From positions 3,245,001-3,309,000 of the forward strand of contig NZ_CP087999.1 in assembly GCF_021044625.1 (NCBI RefSeq): a stretch of DNA of 64,000 nt, given 5' to 3'. Each line of letters starts with the position of its first letter. The first letter of the stretch is position 1. Origin of the DNA: Geomonas sp. RF6 (GTDB lineage Bacteria > Desulfobacterota > Desulfuromonadia > Geobacterales > Geobacteraceae). The notes under the pieces were generated by a model. The model saw only the letters and a list, made by a program, of their open reading frames with translations, was not told the DNA's origin and did not search any database. Of the stretch, positions 25,279 through 33,201 are shown piece by piece. A program made the translations under genes and the position numbers.

Positions 25279-27048
25279 TTACCCGGTTATCTTCTTGTAC
25301 AGGTCGTTCCCCTTGTCATCGACGAGGATGAAGGCGGGGAAGTCGACCACCTCGATCTTCCACACCGACTCCATCCCCAGCTCCGGATAATCAAGACATT
25401 CCACCTTTCTGATGTTCTCCTTCGCGAGAATCGCGGCGGGACCGCCGATGGAACCGAGGTAGAACCCGCCGTTCTTTTTGCACGCGTCGGTCACCTGCTT
25501 GCTGCGGTTTCCTTTGGCGATCATGATCATGGAGCCGCCGTTTGCCTGGAGAAGCTCCACGTAGGAGTCCATGCGGCCGGCGGTGGTGGGGCCGAAGGAG
25601 CCGGAGGCGTACCCCTGCGGCGTCTTCGCGGGGCCCGCGTAGTAGATCGGGTGCTTTGTCAGATACTCCGGGAGACCCAGCCCCTTGTCGAGCCTCTCCT
25701 TGAACTTGGTGTGGGCGATGTCGCGCGCCACGATGACCGTGCCGGAGAGGGAGAGGCGCGTGCCGACCGGGTACTTGCTGATCTGCGCGAGGACCTCTTT
25801 CATCGGCGCATTCACGTCGATCTTCACGCCGTCGTCCGTTTTCATCCGAGCGGAGATGGGAAGGAAGCGCCCCGGGTTACGCTCCAGTTCCTCGAGCCAG
25901 ATCCCATTGCGGTCGATCTTCGCCTTGACGTTTCGGTCAGCCGAGCAGGAGACCCCCATGCCGATCGGGCAGGAGGCGCCGTGGCGCGGCAGGCGTATGA
26001 CCCGCACGTCGAGGGCGAAGTACTTGCCGCCGAACTGTGCGCCGTACCCGCATTTGTAGGCGGCCTGCAGGAGCTTTTTCTCGAGCTCCAGATCCCTGAA
26101 TGCCTGGCCGGCCTTGTTGCCGGAGGTGGGGAGAGTGTCCAGGTACTTCGTGGAGGCGAGCTTCACAGTCTTCAGACACGCTTCAGCGGAGGTGCCGCCG
26201 ACGACGAAGGCGAGGTGGTACGGAGGGCACGCCGCGGTGCCGAGACTCTTCATCTTTTCTACCAGGAACTTCTCCAGGCTCGCGGGGTTCAGCACTGCCT
26301 TCGTCTCCTGGAAGAGCATCGTCTTGTTAGCCGAGCCACCCCCTTTGGCCACGAAGAGGAACTTGTACTCCATCCCGGTCGTCGCCATGACGTCGATCTG
26401 GGCCGGGAGGTTCACGCCGTTGTTGATCTCCTCGTACATGTCGAGCGGGATGGTCTGGGAGTAGCGCAGGTCCTCCTCGGTATATGTCTTGTACACACCG
26501 GCGGAAAGGAAGTGCTCGTCGCTGCCGGCTACCAGCACTCGCTGCCCTTTCTTCGCGAAGATGGTGGCGGTGCCGGTGTCCTGACAGATCGGGAGACGGA
26601 ACTGCGCCGCGACCTCGGCGTTGCGCAGCATCGTCGTCGCCACATAACGGTCGTTGTCGGAAGCCTCGGGATCGGAGAGGATGGCCGCGACCTGCTCCAG
26701 GTGAGCGGGCCTGAGGAGGAAGCTGACGTCCTTCATGGCGGCGTTGGCAAGGAAGGTCAGCCCCTTCGGGTCGATCTGCAACATCTCCTTGCCGTTCACC
26801 TTGGTGACGGATACGTACTTGTCGGTGAGGAGCGTGTATTTCGTCTTGTCCGGCCCCAGGGGGTAAGGGTCCTGGACCTTGAAGGCGGGGGCCTTGCGGT
26901 CACCCTTGGTAGGCGCAACGACCGGCTCTGTTTCCAGCTCTTCGGACGCCCCCTCTGCATTGATCCTGTTGACTCCCATCAGCGCTGCTGCCGAAAGCGC
27001 CGAAACGGTTGCACTTTTCTTCAGAAAATCCCTTCTGCTAACCGACAT
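25279..27048 (-). CDS. Class I fumarate hydratase with a twin-arginine signal peptide
   Basis: Interconverts malate and fumarate with an oxygen-sensitive [4Fe-4S] cluster. The 589 residues match FumA-type single-chain class I fumarases from about residue 55 on ([20 protein letters not shown]). Cluster cysteines are all present: C155 (LPICQDTG), C274 ([11 protein letters not shown]) and C360 (HGASCPIG). The C-terminal half has [12 protein letters not shown] and [15 protein letters not shown]. The unusual part is the N-terminus: [25 protein letters not shown] is a canonical Tat signal, directly after a strong site (GAAGGAGGCAGTAG), so it is not an annotation artefact. The enzyme should therefore be folded, loaded with its cluster and exported. 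A tatA gene is next in the unit, and a sigma-54-like promoter lies upstream. Confidence 0.92.
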   Translation of the reverse strand: MSVSRRDFLKKSATVSALSAAALMGVNRINAEGASEELETEPVVAPTKGDRKAPAFKVQDPYPLGPDKTKYTLLTDKYVSVTKVNGKEMLQIDPKGLTFLANAAMKDVSFLLRPAHLEQVAAILSDPEASDNDRYVATTMLRNAEVAAQFRLPICQDTGTATIFAKKGQRVLVAGSDEHFLSAGVYKTYTEEDLRYSQTIPLDMYEEINNGVNLPAQIDVMATTGMEYKFLFVAKGGGSANKTMLFQETKAVLNPASLEKFLVEKMKSLGTAACPPYHLAFVVGGTSAEACLKTVKLASTKYLDTLPTSGNKAGQAFRDLELEKKLLQAAYKCGYGAQFGGKYFALDVRVIRLPRHGASCPIGMGVSCSADRNVKAKIDRNGIWLEELERNPGRFLPISARMKTDDGVKIDVNAPMKEVLAQISKYPVGTRLSLSGTVIVARDIAHTKFKERLDKGLGLPEYLTKHPIYYAGPAKTPQGYASGSFGPTTAGRMDSYVELLQANGGSMIMIAKGNRSKQVTDACKKNGGFYLGSIGGPAAILAKENIRKVECLDYPELGMESVWKIEVVDFPAFILVDDKGNDLYKKITG

Positions 27049-27108
27049 CTACTGCCTCCTTCTCTCCTTGGTAAGTTGACTGTCCTTTGAAGTTGTCTCG
27101 ACCGATTC

Positions 27109-27142
27109 TGCCGGGAACGCTCCGCTTATCCCGGCCTACATG
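27109..27142. repeat. REP-like palindrome in the fumarase leader
   Basis: TGCCGGGAACGCTCCGCTTATCCCGGCCTACA, inverse orientation of the common family. It lies inside the predicted 5' leader of the fumarase transcript. Confidence 0.8.
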
Positions 27143-27165
27143 TTTTTCCGTCTGTGATGTCGCCC

Positions 27166-27225
27166 GCGCCGCGCTGGAGCGCAGGCATCTTGCCTGCGAT
27201 GGCTGCGAAGCAGCCACACGTCCCG
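27166..27225. repeat. Second copy of the GCTGGAGC dispersed hairpin repeat
   Basis: GCGCTGGAGCGCAGGCATCTTGCCTGCGATGGCTGCGAAGCAGCC shares the GCTGGAGCrCAGGCwTC and CCTGCGATGGC blocks with 12150-12265. Confidence 0.65.
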
Positions 27226-27260
27226 CCCATCGGACGCCGGGGAGCTACGTTTTCTCCCTG

Positions 27261-27276
27261 AGCATAGACAATGCCG
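27261..27276 (-). promoter_or_regulatory. Sigma-54-like promoter of the fumarase-tatA unit
   Basis: On the minus strand CGGCATTGTCTATGCT has GG (-24) and GC (-12) separated by exactly 10 bases, with GGCA and TGCT matching the sigma-54 consensus. Transcription would start near 27250. An ATAACC-N3-GGTTAT-type site is centred 99.5 bp upstream of the -12 GC. Confidence 0.6.
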
Positions 27277-27354
27277 TCTCTGTTTATTTTGCTAAGTGGT
27301 TGAAATCGAAGATTCTTTGCGCTGCAGGCGGGTTGGCTGCCGCATGGAAGGCCG

Positions 27355-27369
27355 ATAGCCACCGGTTAT
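27355..27369. promoter_or_regulatory. Candidate enhancer site for the NtrC-type regulator (one mismatch)
   Basis: ATAGCC-ACC-GGTTAT differs at one position from the perfect palindrome ATAACC-N3-GGTTAT found at 27437 and 31047. Its distance to the fumarase -12 element (99.5 bp) matches the distance at the fumarate reductase promoter (100.5 bp). Confidence 0.6.
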
Positions 27370-27436
27370 GACAGCCAAAAGGAGAGTTGCCGTGAGATGC
27401 AAAAAATGCAGTGACTTCAACATGATGCGCCGCGGC

Positions 27437-27451
27437 ATAACCGCGGGTTAT
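27437..27451. promoter_or_regulatory. Candidate enhancer site for the NtrC-type regulator (perfect palindrome)
   Basis: ATAACC-GCG-GGTTAT is a perfect inverted repeat. It lies between the divergent fumarase and sensor-kinase genes, 181.5 bp from the fumarase -12 element. Confidence 0.62.
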
Positions 27452-27535
27452 AGCTATAGCCTTTTGTCATACGGAATCCTGAAAGCGCTCTCGCGGCCCT
27501 CGGCTGCCTCCCAGGGGTTCCGAGGGAGCGTGGGG

Positions 27536-27595
27536 TACATTGCCACGAAGCACTGCAGTAGGCCTAACGTTCCCCCCTTTGCGAAGGGGGGGACG
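27536..27595. repeat. Inverted copy of the 65-bp dispersed repeat
   Basis: GTACATTGCCACGAAGCACTGCAGTAGG..AACGTTCCCCCC and the palindromic core are the reverse complement of 4547-4612. A further core-only copy is at 27655-27676. No gene is supported in 27049-27786 apart from regulatory sites and repeats. Confidence 0.75.
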
Positions 27596-27786
27596 CGAGG
27601 CCTCGTGCGGCCCTTCATTGGAACATAATACGGCTTCCCCGAAATTGTCGGATGAGCCTTCGCAAAGGGGGGACGTAATAGCCTCGCCTACTCCTTTGAG
27701 GGCACACAATCCCCTTGGTTTCTGCAATTCAGGAAGAACCTTTGCGATTGACTCTGCGCGGGCAGAAGGTGTATCAAGCAGGTAAG

Positions 27787-29544
27787 ATGTCTCGACTGCG
27801 CCACATTTTGCTCCCCGCAACTGCCCCCTTGGCCGCCATCCTTCTGGCGGTCGCACTCCTCCTTCATGCCGGCTTCGCCCATGCTGCCACCGCCGACGCG
27901 AGCTCGCAGCCGGTCGTCATCGGGGGGGATCGCTCCTACCCTCCGTACGAATTCCTGGACCGCGACGGGAAGCCCGCGGGGTACAACGTGGAGCTTTCCA
28001 GGGCGATCGCCGAGGTCATGGGGATGCAGATCGAGTTTCGCCTCGGCAGCTGGTCCGATGCGCGCGACGCCCTGCGAGACGGAAGGGTCGACGTCCTCCA
28101 GGGAATCTCCTTTTCCCAGGAGCGCTCGCGCGAGATAGACTTCTCCATCCCCCATGCGGTCATCAACCACGCCGTCTTTGCCCGCCGCGGTGCGCCCCCC
28201 ATATCGTCCCTCGACGATCTCGCGGGGAAGGAGGTGGCGCTGCATCGTGGCGGCATCATGCACGACCAGCTGGTTCACTCCGGCTTTCGCGGCACCATGC
28301 GCCTCACCGACACCCCCGCCGACGCCCTGCGTCTTGCCGCCTCCGGCCGCTGCGATTACGCCCTCGTCGCTATCCTCCCCGGGATGTACCTCATCCGCCA
28401 GCTCAAGCTCACCAATCTGACTCCGATGGTGCGAAACATTGCGGCGCAGAAGTACTGCTATGGCGTGTTGAAGGGGCGCTCGGAGCTCCTGTCAAGGTTC
28501 AACGAGGGGCTGGCCATCCTGAAGCAGACGGGGCAGTACGACGCCATCCAGGCTAAATGGCTCGGTGTGCTGGAGCCGAAGACGACCGATTGGCGCACGG
28601 TGGCAAAGTACGCGGCGGTGGTGGTCGTCCCTCTCCTGATCCTTCTCGGGGCGATAGCGCTCTGGACCCGCACGCTGCACCGGCAGGTGGCGCTGCGCAC
28701 CGCGGACCTCACCCGCGAGGTGGCCGAGCGGCGGCGGGCGGAGGAGGATCTGAGGGTGAACCAGCAGCAGCTCGTGCAGGCGGACAAGATGGCGGCGCTC
28801 GGGGTCCTCGTCTCCGGCGTCGCCCACGAGATCAACAACCCCACGGGACTCATCCTCCTGGAGACGCCGAAGCTGAAGCGCTTCTTTGCGGACGCCTCCC
28901 GCATTCTCGAGCGCTACTACGAGGAAAACGGCGATTTCCGCTGCGGCGGGATTCCCTACTCGCGCATGAGGGAGATCGTCCCGGAGAGCCTGGACAAGCT
29001 GCAGGAGTCGGGGAAGCGGATAAAACGGATCGTCAGCGACCTGAAGGATTTCGCACGGCACGACGACCGGGCGGGAGAGGAACTGGTGGACCTCAATGAG
29101 GCGGCGGGCGCCGCCGTGCGTCTCGTGGAGCACGAGATCCGCAAGGCCACCACCGCCTTTACTGCCCGCTACGGCGAAAGGCTCCCGAGGTTTCGCGGCA
29201 GCACACAGCGCATCGAGCAGGTCATCGTGAACCTGATCCTGAATGCCTGCCAGGCGCTCCCCGCGCCGGACCGGGCCATCGAGCTCACGACCCGGTACGA
29301 TCAGGGAGTCGGCGTGACCCTCACGCTGCGCGACGAGGGGAACGGCGTTGCGCCGGAGAACCTGTCGCGGCTCACCGATCCCTTCTTCACCACGAAACGG
29401 GAGTGGGGGGGGACGGGGCTCGGCCTCTCCGTTTCCGCCGGGATAGTGAAGGAGCACGGCGGCACTCTTTCCTTCAAGTCGACCCCCGGCAGCGGCACCA
29501 CGGTCGCGATGATTATTCCGGCTTTCCGTGAGGAGGAGCTATGA
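27787..29544 (+). CDS. Sensor histidine kinase with periplasmic solute-binding domain
   Basis: A 585-residue membrane kinase. A signal sequence/anchor (1-33) is followed by an SBP_bac_3-type domain in the periplasm (about 41-261; VVIGGDRSYPPYEFLDRDGKPAGYNVELSRAIAE is the family's N-terminal signature), one membrane helix (about 275-293), a coiled coil and the transmitter. The transmitter has VAHEINNPTGLI (phospho-acceptor His about 347), NLILNACQALP and DPFFTTKREWGGTGLGLS. It probably binds a small extracytoplasmic ligand; given its neighbours a C4-dicarboxylate is a reasonable guess. Its stop overlaps the next ATG (ATGA). The ATG at 27787 has a weak AGGT site; a GTG at 27769 is an alternative. 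Confidence 0.87.
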   Translation: MSRLRHILLPATAPLAAILLAVALLLHAGFAHAATADASSQPVVIGGDRSYPPYEFLDRDGKPAGYNVELSRAIAEVMGMQIEFRLGSWSDARDALRDGRVDVLQGISFSQERSREIDFSIPHAVINHAVFARRGAPPISSLDDLAGKEVALHRGGIMHDQLVHSGFRGTMRLTDTPADALRLAASGRCDYALVAILPGMYLIRQLKLTNLTPMVRNIAAQKYCYGVLKGRSELLSRFNEGLAILKQTGQYDAIQAKWLGVLEPKTTDWRTVAKYAAVVVVPLLILLGAIALWTRTLHRQVALRTADLTREVAERRRAEEDLRVNQQQLVQADKMAALGVLVSGVAHEINNPTGLILLETPKLKRFFADASRILERYYEENGDFRCGGIPYSRMREIVPESLDKLQESGKRIKRIVSDLKDFARHDDRAGEELVDLNEAAGAAVRLVEHEIRKATTAFTARYGERLPRFRGSTQRIEQVIVNLILNACQALPAPDRAIELTTRYDQGVGVTLTLRDEGNGVAPENLSRLTDPFFTTKREWGGTGLGLSVSAGIVKEHGGTLSFKSTPGSGTTVAMIIPAFREEEL

Positions 29545-30953
29545 CAGATACCCTTTATCCCGATTTCGATGTTCTTCTCGTCGACGACGAGCCCGCCTGG
29601 ACCGGCTCCCTTGCGCTCTCCCTTGAATCGTGCGCGGGGATCAACCGCATCGTCCCCTGCAACGACAGCAGGGAGGTGAGCGCCATCCTGGAGCGGGGGA
29701 CGGTCGGCGTCGTCCTGCTCGATCTCACCATGCCTCACCTCTCCGGCGAGGACCTCCTCGAGCTGATCGCGGAGCGGCATCCGGAAATCTGCACCATCGT
29801 CCTTAGCGGGCTCGACCAGATCGAGACGGTCGTGCGCTGCATGCAGCGCGGGGCCTTCGACTATTTCGTGAAGACGGATGAGGAGGACAGGATCGTGGCG
29901 GGGGTGCTGCGCGCGGTGCGCATGCAGGAGCTGCAGCGCGACCACCGGGAGATGGCGAGCCGCCTCAGCGCACCGGCGGTGCGGCACCCCGAGGTATTCG
30001 CCGACATCGTGACGAAGGACCCGGCGATGCACGCGCTCTTCTCCTATGTGGAGGCGGTGGCCCACAGCCCCCAGCCGCTCCTCATCACGGGCGAGACGGG
30101 GGTCGGGAAGGAGCTCTTTGCCCGTGCCGCGCACCGGCTGAGCGGCTGCAAGGGAAAGCTGGTGACAGTGAACGTGGCGGGTCTTGATGACACCGTCTTT
30201 GCCGACACCCTTTTCGGGCACCTGCGCGGAGCCTTTACCGGCGCGGAGCAGGCGCGTCGCGGCATGGTGGAGGAAGCAGCCGGCGGCACGCTCTTTTTGG
30301 ACGAGATCGGCGACCTCAGCATCCCCTCCCAGGTGAAGCTCCTGCGGCTCCTGCAGGAGGGTGAATATTTCCCTCTCGGGGCGGACCTGCCGAAGCGGCT
30401 CAAGGCGCGCGTCATCGTCGCCACACACCATGATCTCGCCTCCAGGGAGGCTGCCGGCACCTTCCGCCGAGACCTCTTTTATCGGCTGCGTACCCACCAT
30501 GTGCAGGTGCCCCCCCTGCGGGAGCGGAAGGGGGATCTCCCGCTGCTCCTGGACCACTTCCTGGCGCAGGCCGCCCACGAGCTGGGAAAGAAGAAGCCGA
30601 CACCGCCGCGGGAACTCCCGCAGCTTCTTTCGGTGTACAACTTCCCCGGTAACGTGAGGGAACTGAAGGCGATGGTGTACGACGCGGTGAGCCTGCACCG
30701 CGACCGCGTGCTCTCCATGGACTCCTTCGCGAAGGTGCTGGAGCGCCGGGAGGGAGGGGCGGTCCCCCCCGCGGCATCGGAACGGCAGAATCCGTTCGCA
30801 GGGTTCGACGAGCTCCCCACCTTCAGCGATGCCGCGGCATTTCTGGTGCAGGAGGCGCTGCACCGGGCGAAGGGAAACCAGACCCTCGCGGCGCGCCTCC
30901 TCGGCATCTCACAGCCGGCACTCAACAAGCGACTGAAGCAGCTTCGCAGCTGA
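29541..30953 (+). CDS. NtrC-family sigma-54-dependent response regulator
   Basis: A 470-residue regulator coupled by a 4-bp overlap to the kinase. The receiver has acidic DDE at 15-17 and phospho-acceptor D61 (VVLLDLTMP). The AAA+ domain has Walker A GETGVGKE (184-191), the sigma-54-contacting loop GAFTGA (230-235) intact, and Walker B GGTLFLDEIG (248-257). A Fis-type helix-turn-helix closes the protein (GNQTLAARLLGISQPALNKRL). It should activate sigma-54 promoters from distal enhancers. Sigma-54-like promoters with shared palindromes upstream of the flanking fumarase and fumarate reductase genes make those its likely targets. Confidence 0.93.
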   Translation: MTDTLYPDFDVLLVDDEPAWTGSLALSLESCAGINRIVPCNDSREVSAILERGTVGVVLLDLTMPHLSGEDLLELIAERHPEICTIVLSGLDQIETVVRCMQRGAFDYFVKTDEEDRIVAGVLRAVRMQELQRDHREMASRLSAPAVRHPEVFADIVTKDPAMHALFSYVEAVAHSPQPLLITGETGVGKELFARAAHRLSGCKGKLVTVNVAGLDDTVFADTLFGHLRGAFTGAEQARRGMVEEAAGGTLFLDEIGDLSIPSQVKLLRLLQEGEYFPLGADLPKRLKARVIVATHHDLASREAAGTFRRDLFYRLRTHHVQVPPLRERKGDLPLLLDHFLAQAAHELGKKKPTPPRELPQLLSVYNFPGNVRELKAMVYDAVSLHRDRVLSMDSFAKVLERREGGAVPPAASERQNPFAGFDELPTFSDAAAFLVQEALHRAKGNQTLAARLLGISQPALNKRLKQLRS

Positions 30954-30978
30954 AAGGGGTATGAGCGGAGGTTATACG

Positions 30979-30993
30979 ATACCTTCCGGTTAT
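30979..30993. promoter_or_regulatory. Candidate weak enhancer site
   Basis: ATACCT-TCC-GGTTAT keeps 10 of 12 palindrome positions and shares the 9-mer TCCGGTTAT with the perfect site at 31047. A further GGTTAT half-site is at 30970-30975. The site is centred 168.5 bp upstream of the fumarate reductase -12 element. Confidence 0.45.
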
Positions 30994-31046
30994 ACCTGCC
31001 GTTTTCCGCCCGCAGCGCGGCTTGCCGCGCCCGCCCCCCTTTTGCC

Positions 31047-31061
31047 ATAACCTCCGGTTAT
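31047..31061. promoter_or_regulatory. Candidate enhancer site for the NtrC-type regulator (perfect palindrome)
   Basis: ATAACC-TCC-GGTTAT, a perfect inverted repeat centred 100.5 bp upstream of the -12 GC of the sigma-54-like promoter at 31140. Same palindrome as at 27437. Confidence 0.65.
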
Positions 31062-31139
31062 CCCCCTTTTCTTTCCGTCGCGACCTTCTCATCCCGCCAA
31101 AGCCTTGTAGAATTTAGGACTTATTCCCCCCATTAAATT

Positions 31140-31156
31140 TTGGCACTCCAAATGCT
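31140..31156 (+). promoter_or_regulatory. Sigma-54-like promoter of the flavocytochrome gene
   Basis: TTGGCACTCCAAATGCT has TGGCAC at -24 and TGC at -12, with the invariant GG and GC separated by exactly 10 bases. The expected start is near 31167, about 90 nt before the ATG. Confidence 0.72.
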
Positions 31157-31258
31157 CATAAGCGGCGTGAACTTCACACGCAGAGGACGTGCTTGCGTCC
31201 GCTGCCATAAGGGAATAGGGAAGAGCGGTCCAAAACTGGTCCACGAAAGGAGAAAAAA

Positions 31259-33022
31259 ATGAGAAGGTTCAGGCTGGGTTTACTGATGGCGGCGGTGCTG
31301 ATGGTGATGTCGGCGACCGCACTCTGGGCGGCGGAGGGGAAGGGGTCCCTCGTGGAACTGCACAAGGGGAAGGCGAAATGCGCGGACTGCCACGGCAGCG
31401 GCAAGAAGATCGCCGTGGACGATTCGGAGGCATCGGTAAACAAGGGGTGCATCGGCTGTCACGGGACGCTGGAGGAAATGGGGAAGCACTCCAAGGAAGA
31501 GGTGAACCCCCACAGATCACATCTCGGTGAGATCAACTGTACCGCCTGCCACCACGGGCACACCGCATCGTACGTGTACTGCCTCAATTGCCACTCCTTC
31601 GACATGAAGATCCCCGCTGGCGGAGCAAAGGCGGCCGAGAAGGCGCCCGCAAAGCAGAAGGGGAAGATGCGCACGGAGAAGGCGGATGTCGTGGTCATAG
31701 GCGCTGGTGCGGCCGGCTTCACCACGGCGATCACTGCGCATGACGCAGGGGCGAAGGTCGTCATCATCGAGAAGCAGCCGATCACCGGCGGAAACAGCAT
31801 GCTGGCGGCCGGCGGGATGAACGCCGCCGAGACTGTCTTCCAGAAGAAGAAGGGGATCAAGGACTCGGTGGAGCTCATGTACAAGGACACCATGGTGGGC
31901 GGCGGTGAGCTGAACGATCCTGCCCTTGCGATGATCCTCGCCAAGAACTCCGCCTCCTCTGTCGACTGGCTCACCAGCCTCGGCGCGGATCTGAGCGACG
32001 TGGGGCGCATGGGGGGCGCGAGTGTCGACCGCACCCACCGCCCGAAAGGTGGTTCGGCGGTCGGCGCCCACATCATCAACGTGCTGCGCAAGAATGCGGC
32101 TGACCGCAAGATCGACATCCGGATGAACAGCAAGGTCGTAAAGATCGTGGAAGACGCCAAGGGGAACGTCACCGGTGTGGTCGTGGAAGGCAAGCACAGC
32201 GGCCCCTACACCATCAACGCGAAAGCGGTCGTCATCACCGCCGGCGGCTTCTCCGCCAACCCCGAGCGCGTCGCCTACTACCGTCCGGAGTACAAGGGGA
32301 TGACCACCTCCAACCAGCCGGGCGCGACCGGTGACGGCATCGACCTCGGCACTGCCGTCGGTGCCGATGTGAAGGACATGAAGGAGATCCAGATCCACCC
32401 GACCGTCGCTGCCGGCAGCCGCATCCTCATCACCGAGGCGGTACGCGGCAACGGCGCAATCCTCGTCAACCAGGAAGGGAAGCGCTTCGTAAACGAGCTC
32501 ACCACCCGCGACAAGGCTTCCGCCGCTATCCTCGCGCAGACCGGGAAATCTGCATATCTCGTCTTCGACGAAGGTGTGCGCCAGAGCCTCAAGCAGATCG
32601 ACGGCTACTTCCATCTCGACCTGGTGCAGCAAGGGGCGACCGTGAGGGGTCTCGCTGCTGCTCTGAAGGTGCCGGCGGATGCGCTGGAGGCGACGATCGC
32701 GAACTACAACAAGGCAGTGGAGACGAAGACCGACGCAGAGTTCAAGCGTCCGGACATGCCGCGCCCCCTGAAGACGCCGAAGTACTATGCCATCGCGGTG
32801 AAGCCGGGCGTCCACTACACCATGGGGGGGCTGAAGATCACCACCGAGAGCGAAGTCGTGGCGAAAGACGGCAAGCCCATTCCCGGTCTTTTCGCAGCGG
32901 GTGAGGGGACCGGCGGCGTGCATGGCAAAAACCGCCTCGGCGGCAACTCCATCTCGCAGACCGTCACCTTCGGCAGAATCGCCGGCGCAAGCGCGGTGAA
33001 GTGCGTGAAGGGTGTGAAGTAG
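31259..33022 (+). CDS. fccA: Periplasmic flavocytochrome c fumarate reductase
   Basis: A 587-residue FccA/flavocytochrome c3-type protein. The signal peptide ends about residue 24 (ATALWA|AEG). Four haem-c motifs follow: CADCH (41-45), CIGCH (64-68), CTACH (94-98) and CLNCH (108-112). An FAD domain begins VVVIGAGAAGFTTAI (~144). The active-site residues known from Shewanella FccA are all present with a constant offset of 15: H380, T382, E393, R396, R417 (proton donor, TTRDKAS), H519 and R559. Fumarate reduction to succinate in the periplasm is therefore well supported, although relatives act on methacrylate or urocanate. The ATG follows AAAGGAGAAAAAA. A sigma-54-like promoter lies upstream. 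Confidence 0.92.
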   Translation: MRRFRLGLLMAAVLMVMSATALWAAEGKGSLVELHKGKAKCADCHGSGKKIAVDDSEASVNKGCIGCHGTLEEMGKHSKEEVNPHRSHLGEINCTACHHGHTASYVYCLNCHSFDMKIPAGGAKAAEKAPAKQKGKMRTEKADVVVIGAGAAGFTTAITAHDAGAKVVIIEKQPITGGNSMLAAGGMNAAETVFQKKKGIKDSVELMYKDTMVGGGELNDPALAMILAKNSASSVDWLTSLGADLSDVGRMGGASVDRTHRPKGGSAVGAHIINVLRKNAADRKIDIRMNSKVVKIVEDAKGNVTGVVVEGKHSGPYTINAKAVVITAGGFSANPERVAYYRPEYKGMTTSNQPGATGDGIDLGTAVGADVKDMKEIQIHPTVAAGSRILITEAVRGNGAILVNQEGKRFVNELTTRDKASAAILAQTGKSAYLVFDEGVRQSLKQIDGYFHLDLVQQGATVRGLAAALKVPADALEATIANYNKAVETKTDAEFKRPDMPRPLKTPKYYAIAVKPGVHYTMGGLKITTESEVVAKDGKPIPGLFAAGEGTGGVHGKNRLGGNSISQTVTFGRIAGASAVKCVKGVK

Positions 33023-33117
33023 CAGGCAGGTAGGTTCGAAAGGGTGGAGCGGGTGGGGGACTCCCGATGGTTGTCCCTCACCCGCTCCCGACCTGGCTCC
33101 ATGAGGCACTGTCGCCC

Positions 33118-33164
33118 TCGCGTCCCTCCCCTTTCAAGGGGGAGGACAGGAGGGGGATGGGGGC
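33118..33164. repeat. CTCCCCTTTCAAGGGGGAGG-type dispersed hairpin
   Basis: CGTCCCTCCCCTTTCAAGGGGGAGGACAGG is a member of a family also seen at 13669-13715 and, as an inverted pair, at 46739-46852. A REP-like palindrome follows at 33171-33197. Confidence 0.7.
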
Positions 33165-33170
33165 TTGTAT

Positions 33171-33197
33171 GCCGGAATAAGCGCAGCGTTTCCGGCA
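33171..33197. repeat. REP-like palindrome
   Basis: GCCGGAATAAGCGCAGCGTTTCCGGCA lies immediately upstream of the MFS_3-type gene and overlaps the region where its ribosome site should be. Confidence 0.8.
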
Positions 33198-33201
33198 CAA
33201 G

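Noticed and set aside
27391-27480. Possible small Cys-rich ORF (MRCKKCSDFNMMRRG...) upstream of the sensor kinase
   Set aside because: It overlaps the perfect regulator palindrome at 27437, has no recognised homology and no clear 3' boundary; regulatory DNA is the better reading.
27452-27786. Sigma-54 promoter for the kinase/regulator operon itself
   Set aside because: I found no GG-N10-GC element in a suitable place on the plus strand; TTGGAACATAATACGGC has the wrong spacing. Expression is probably from an unrecognised sigma-70 promoter.
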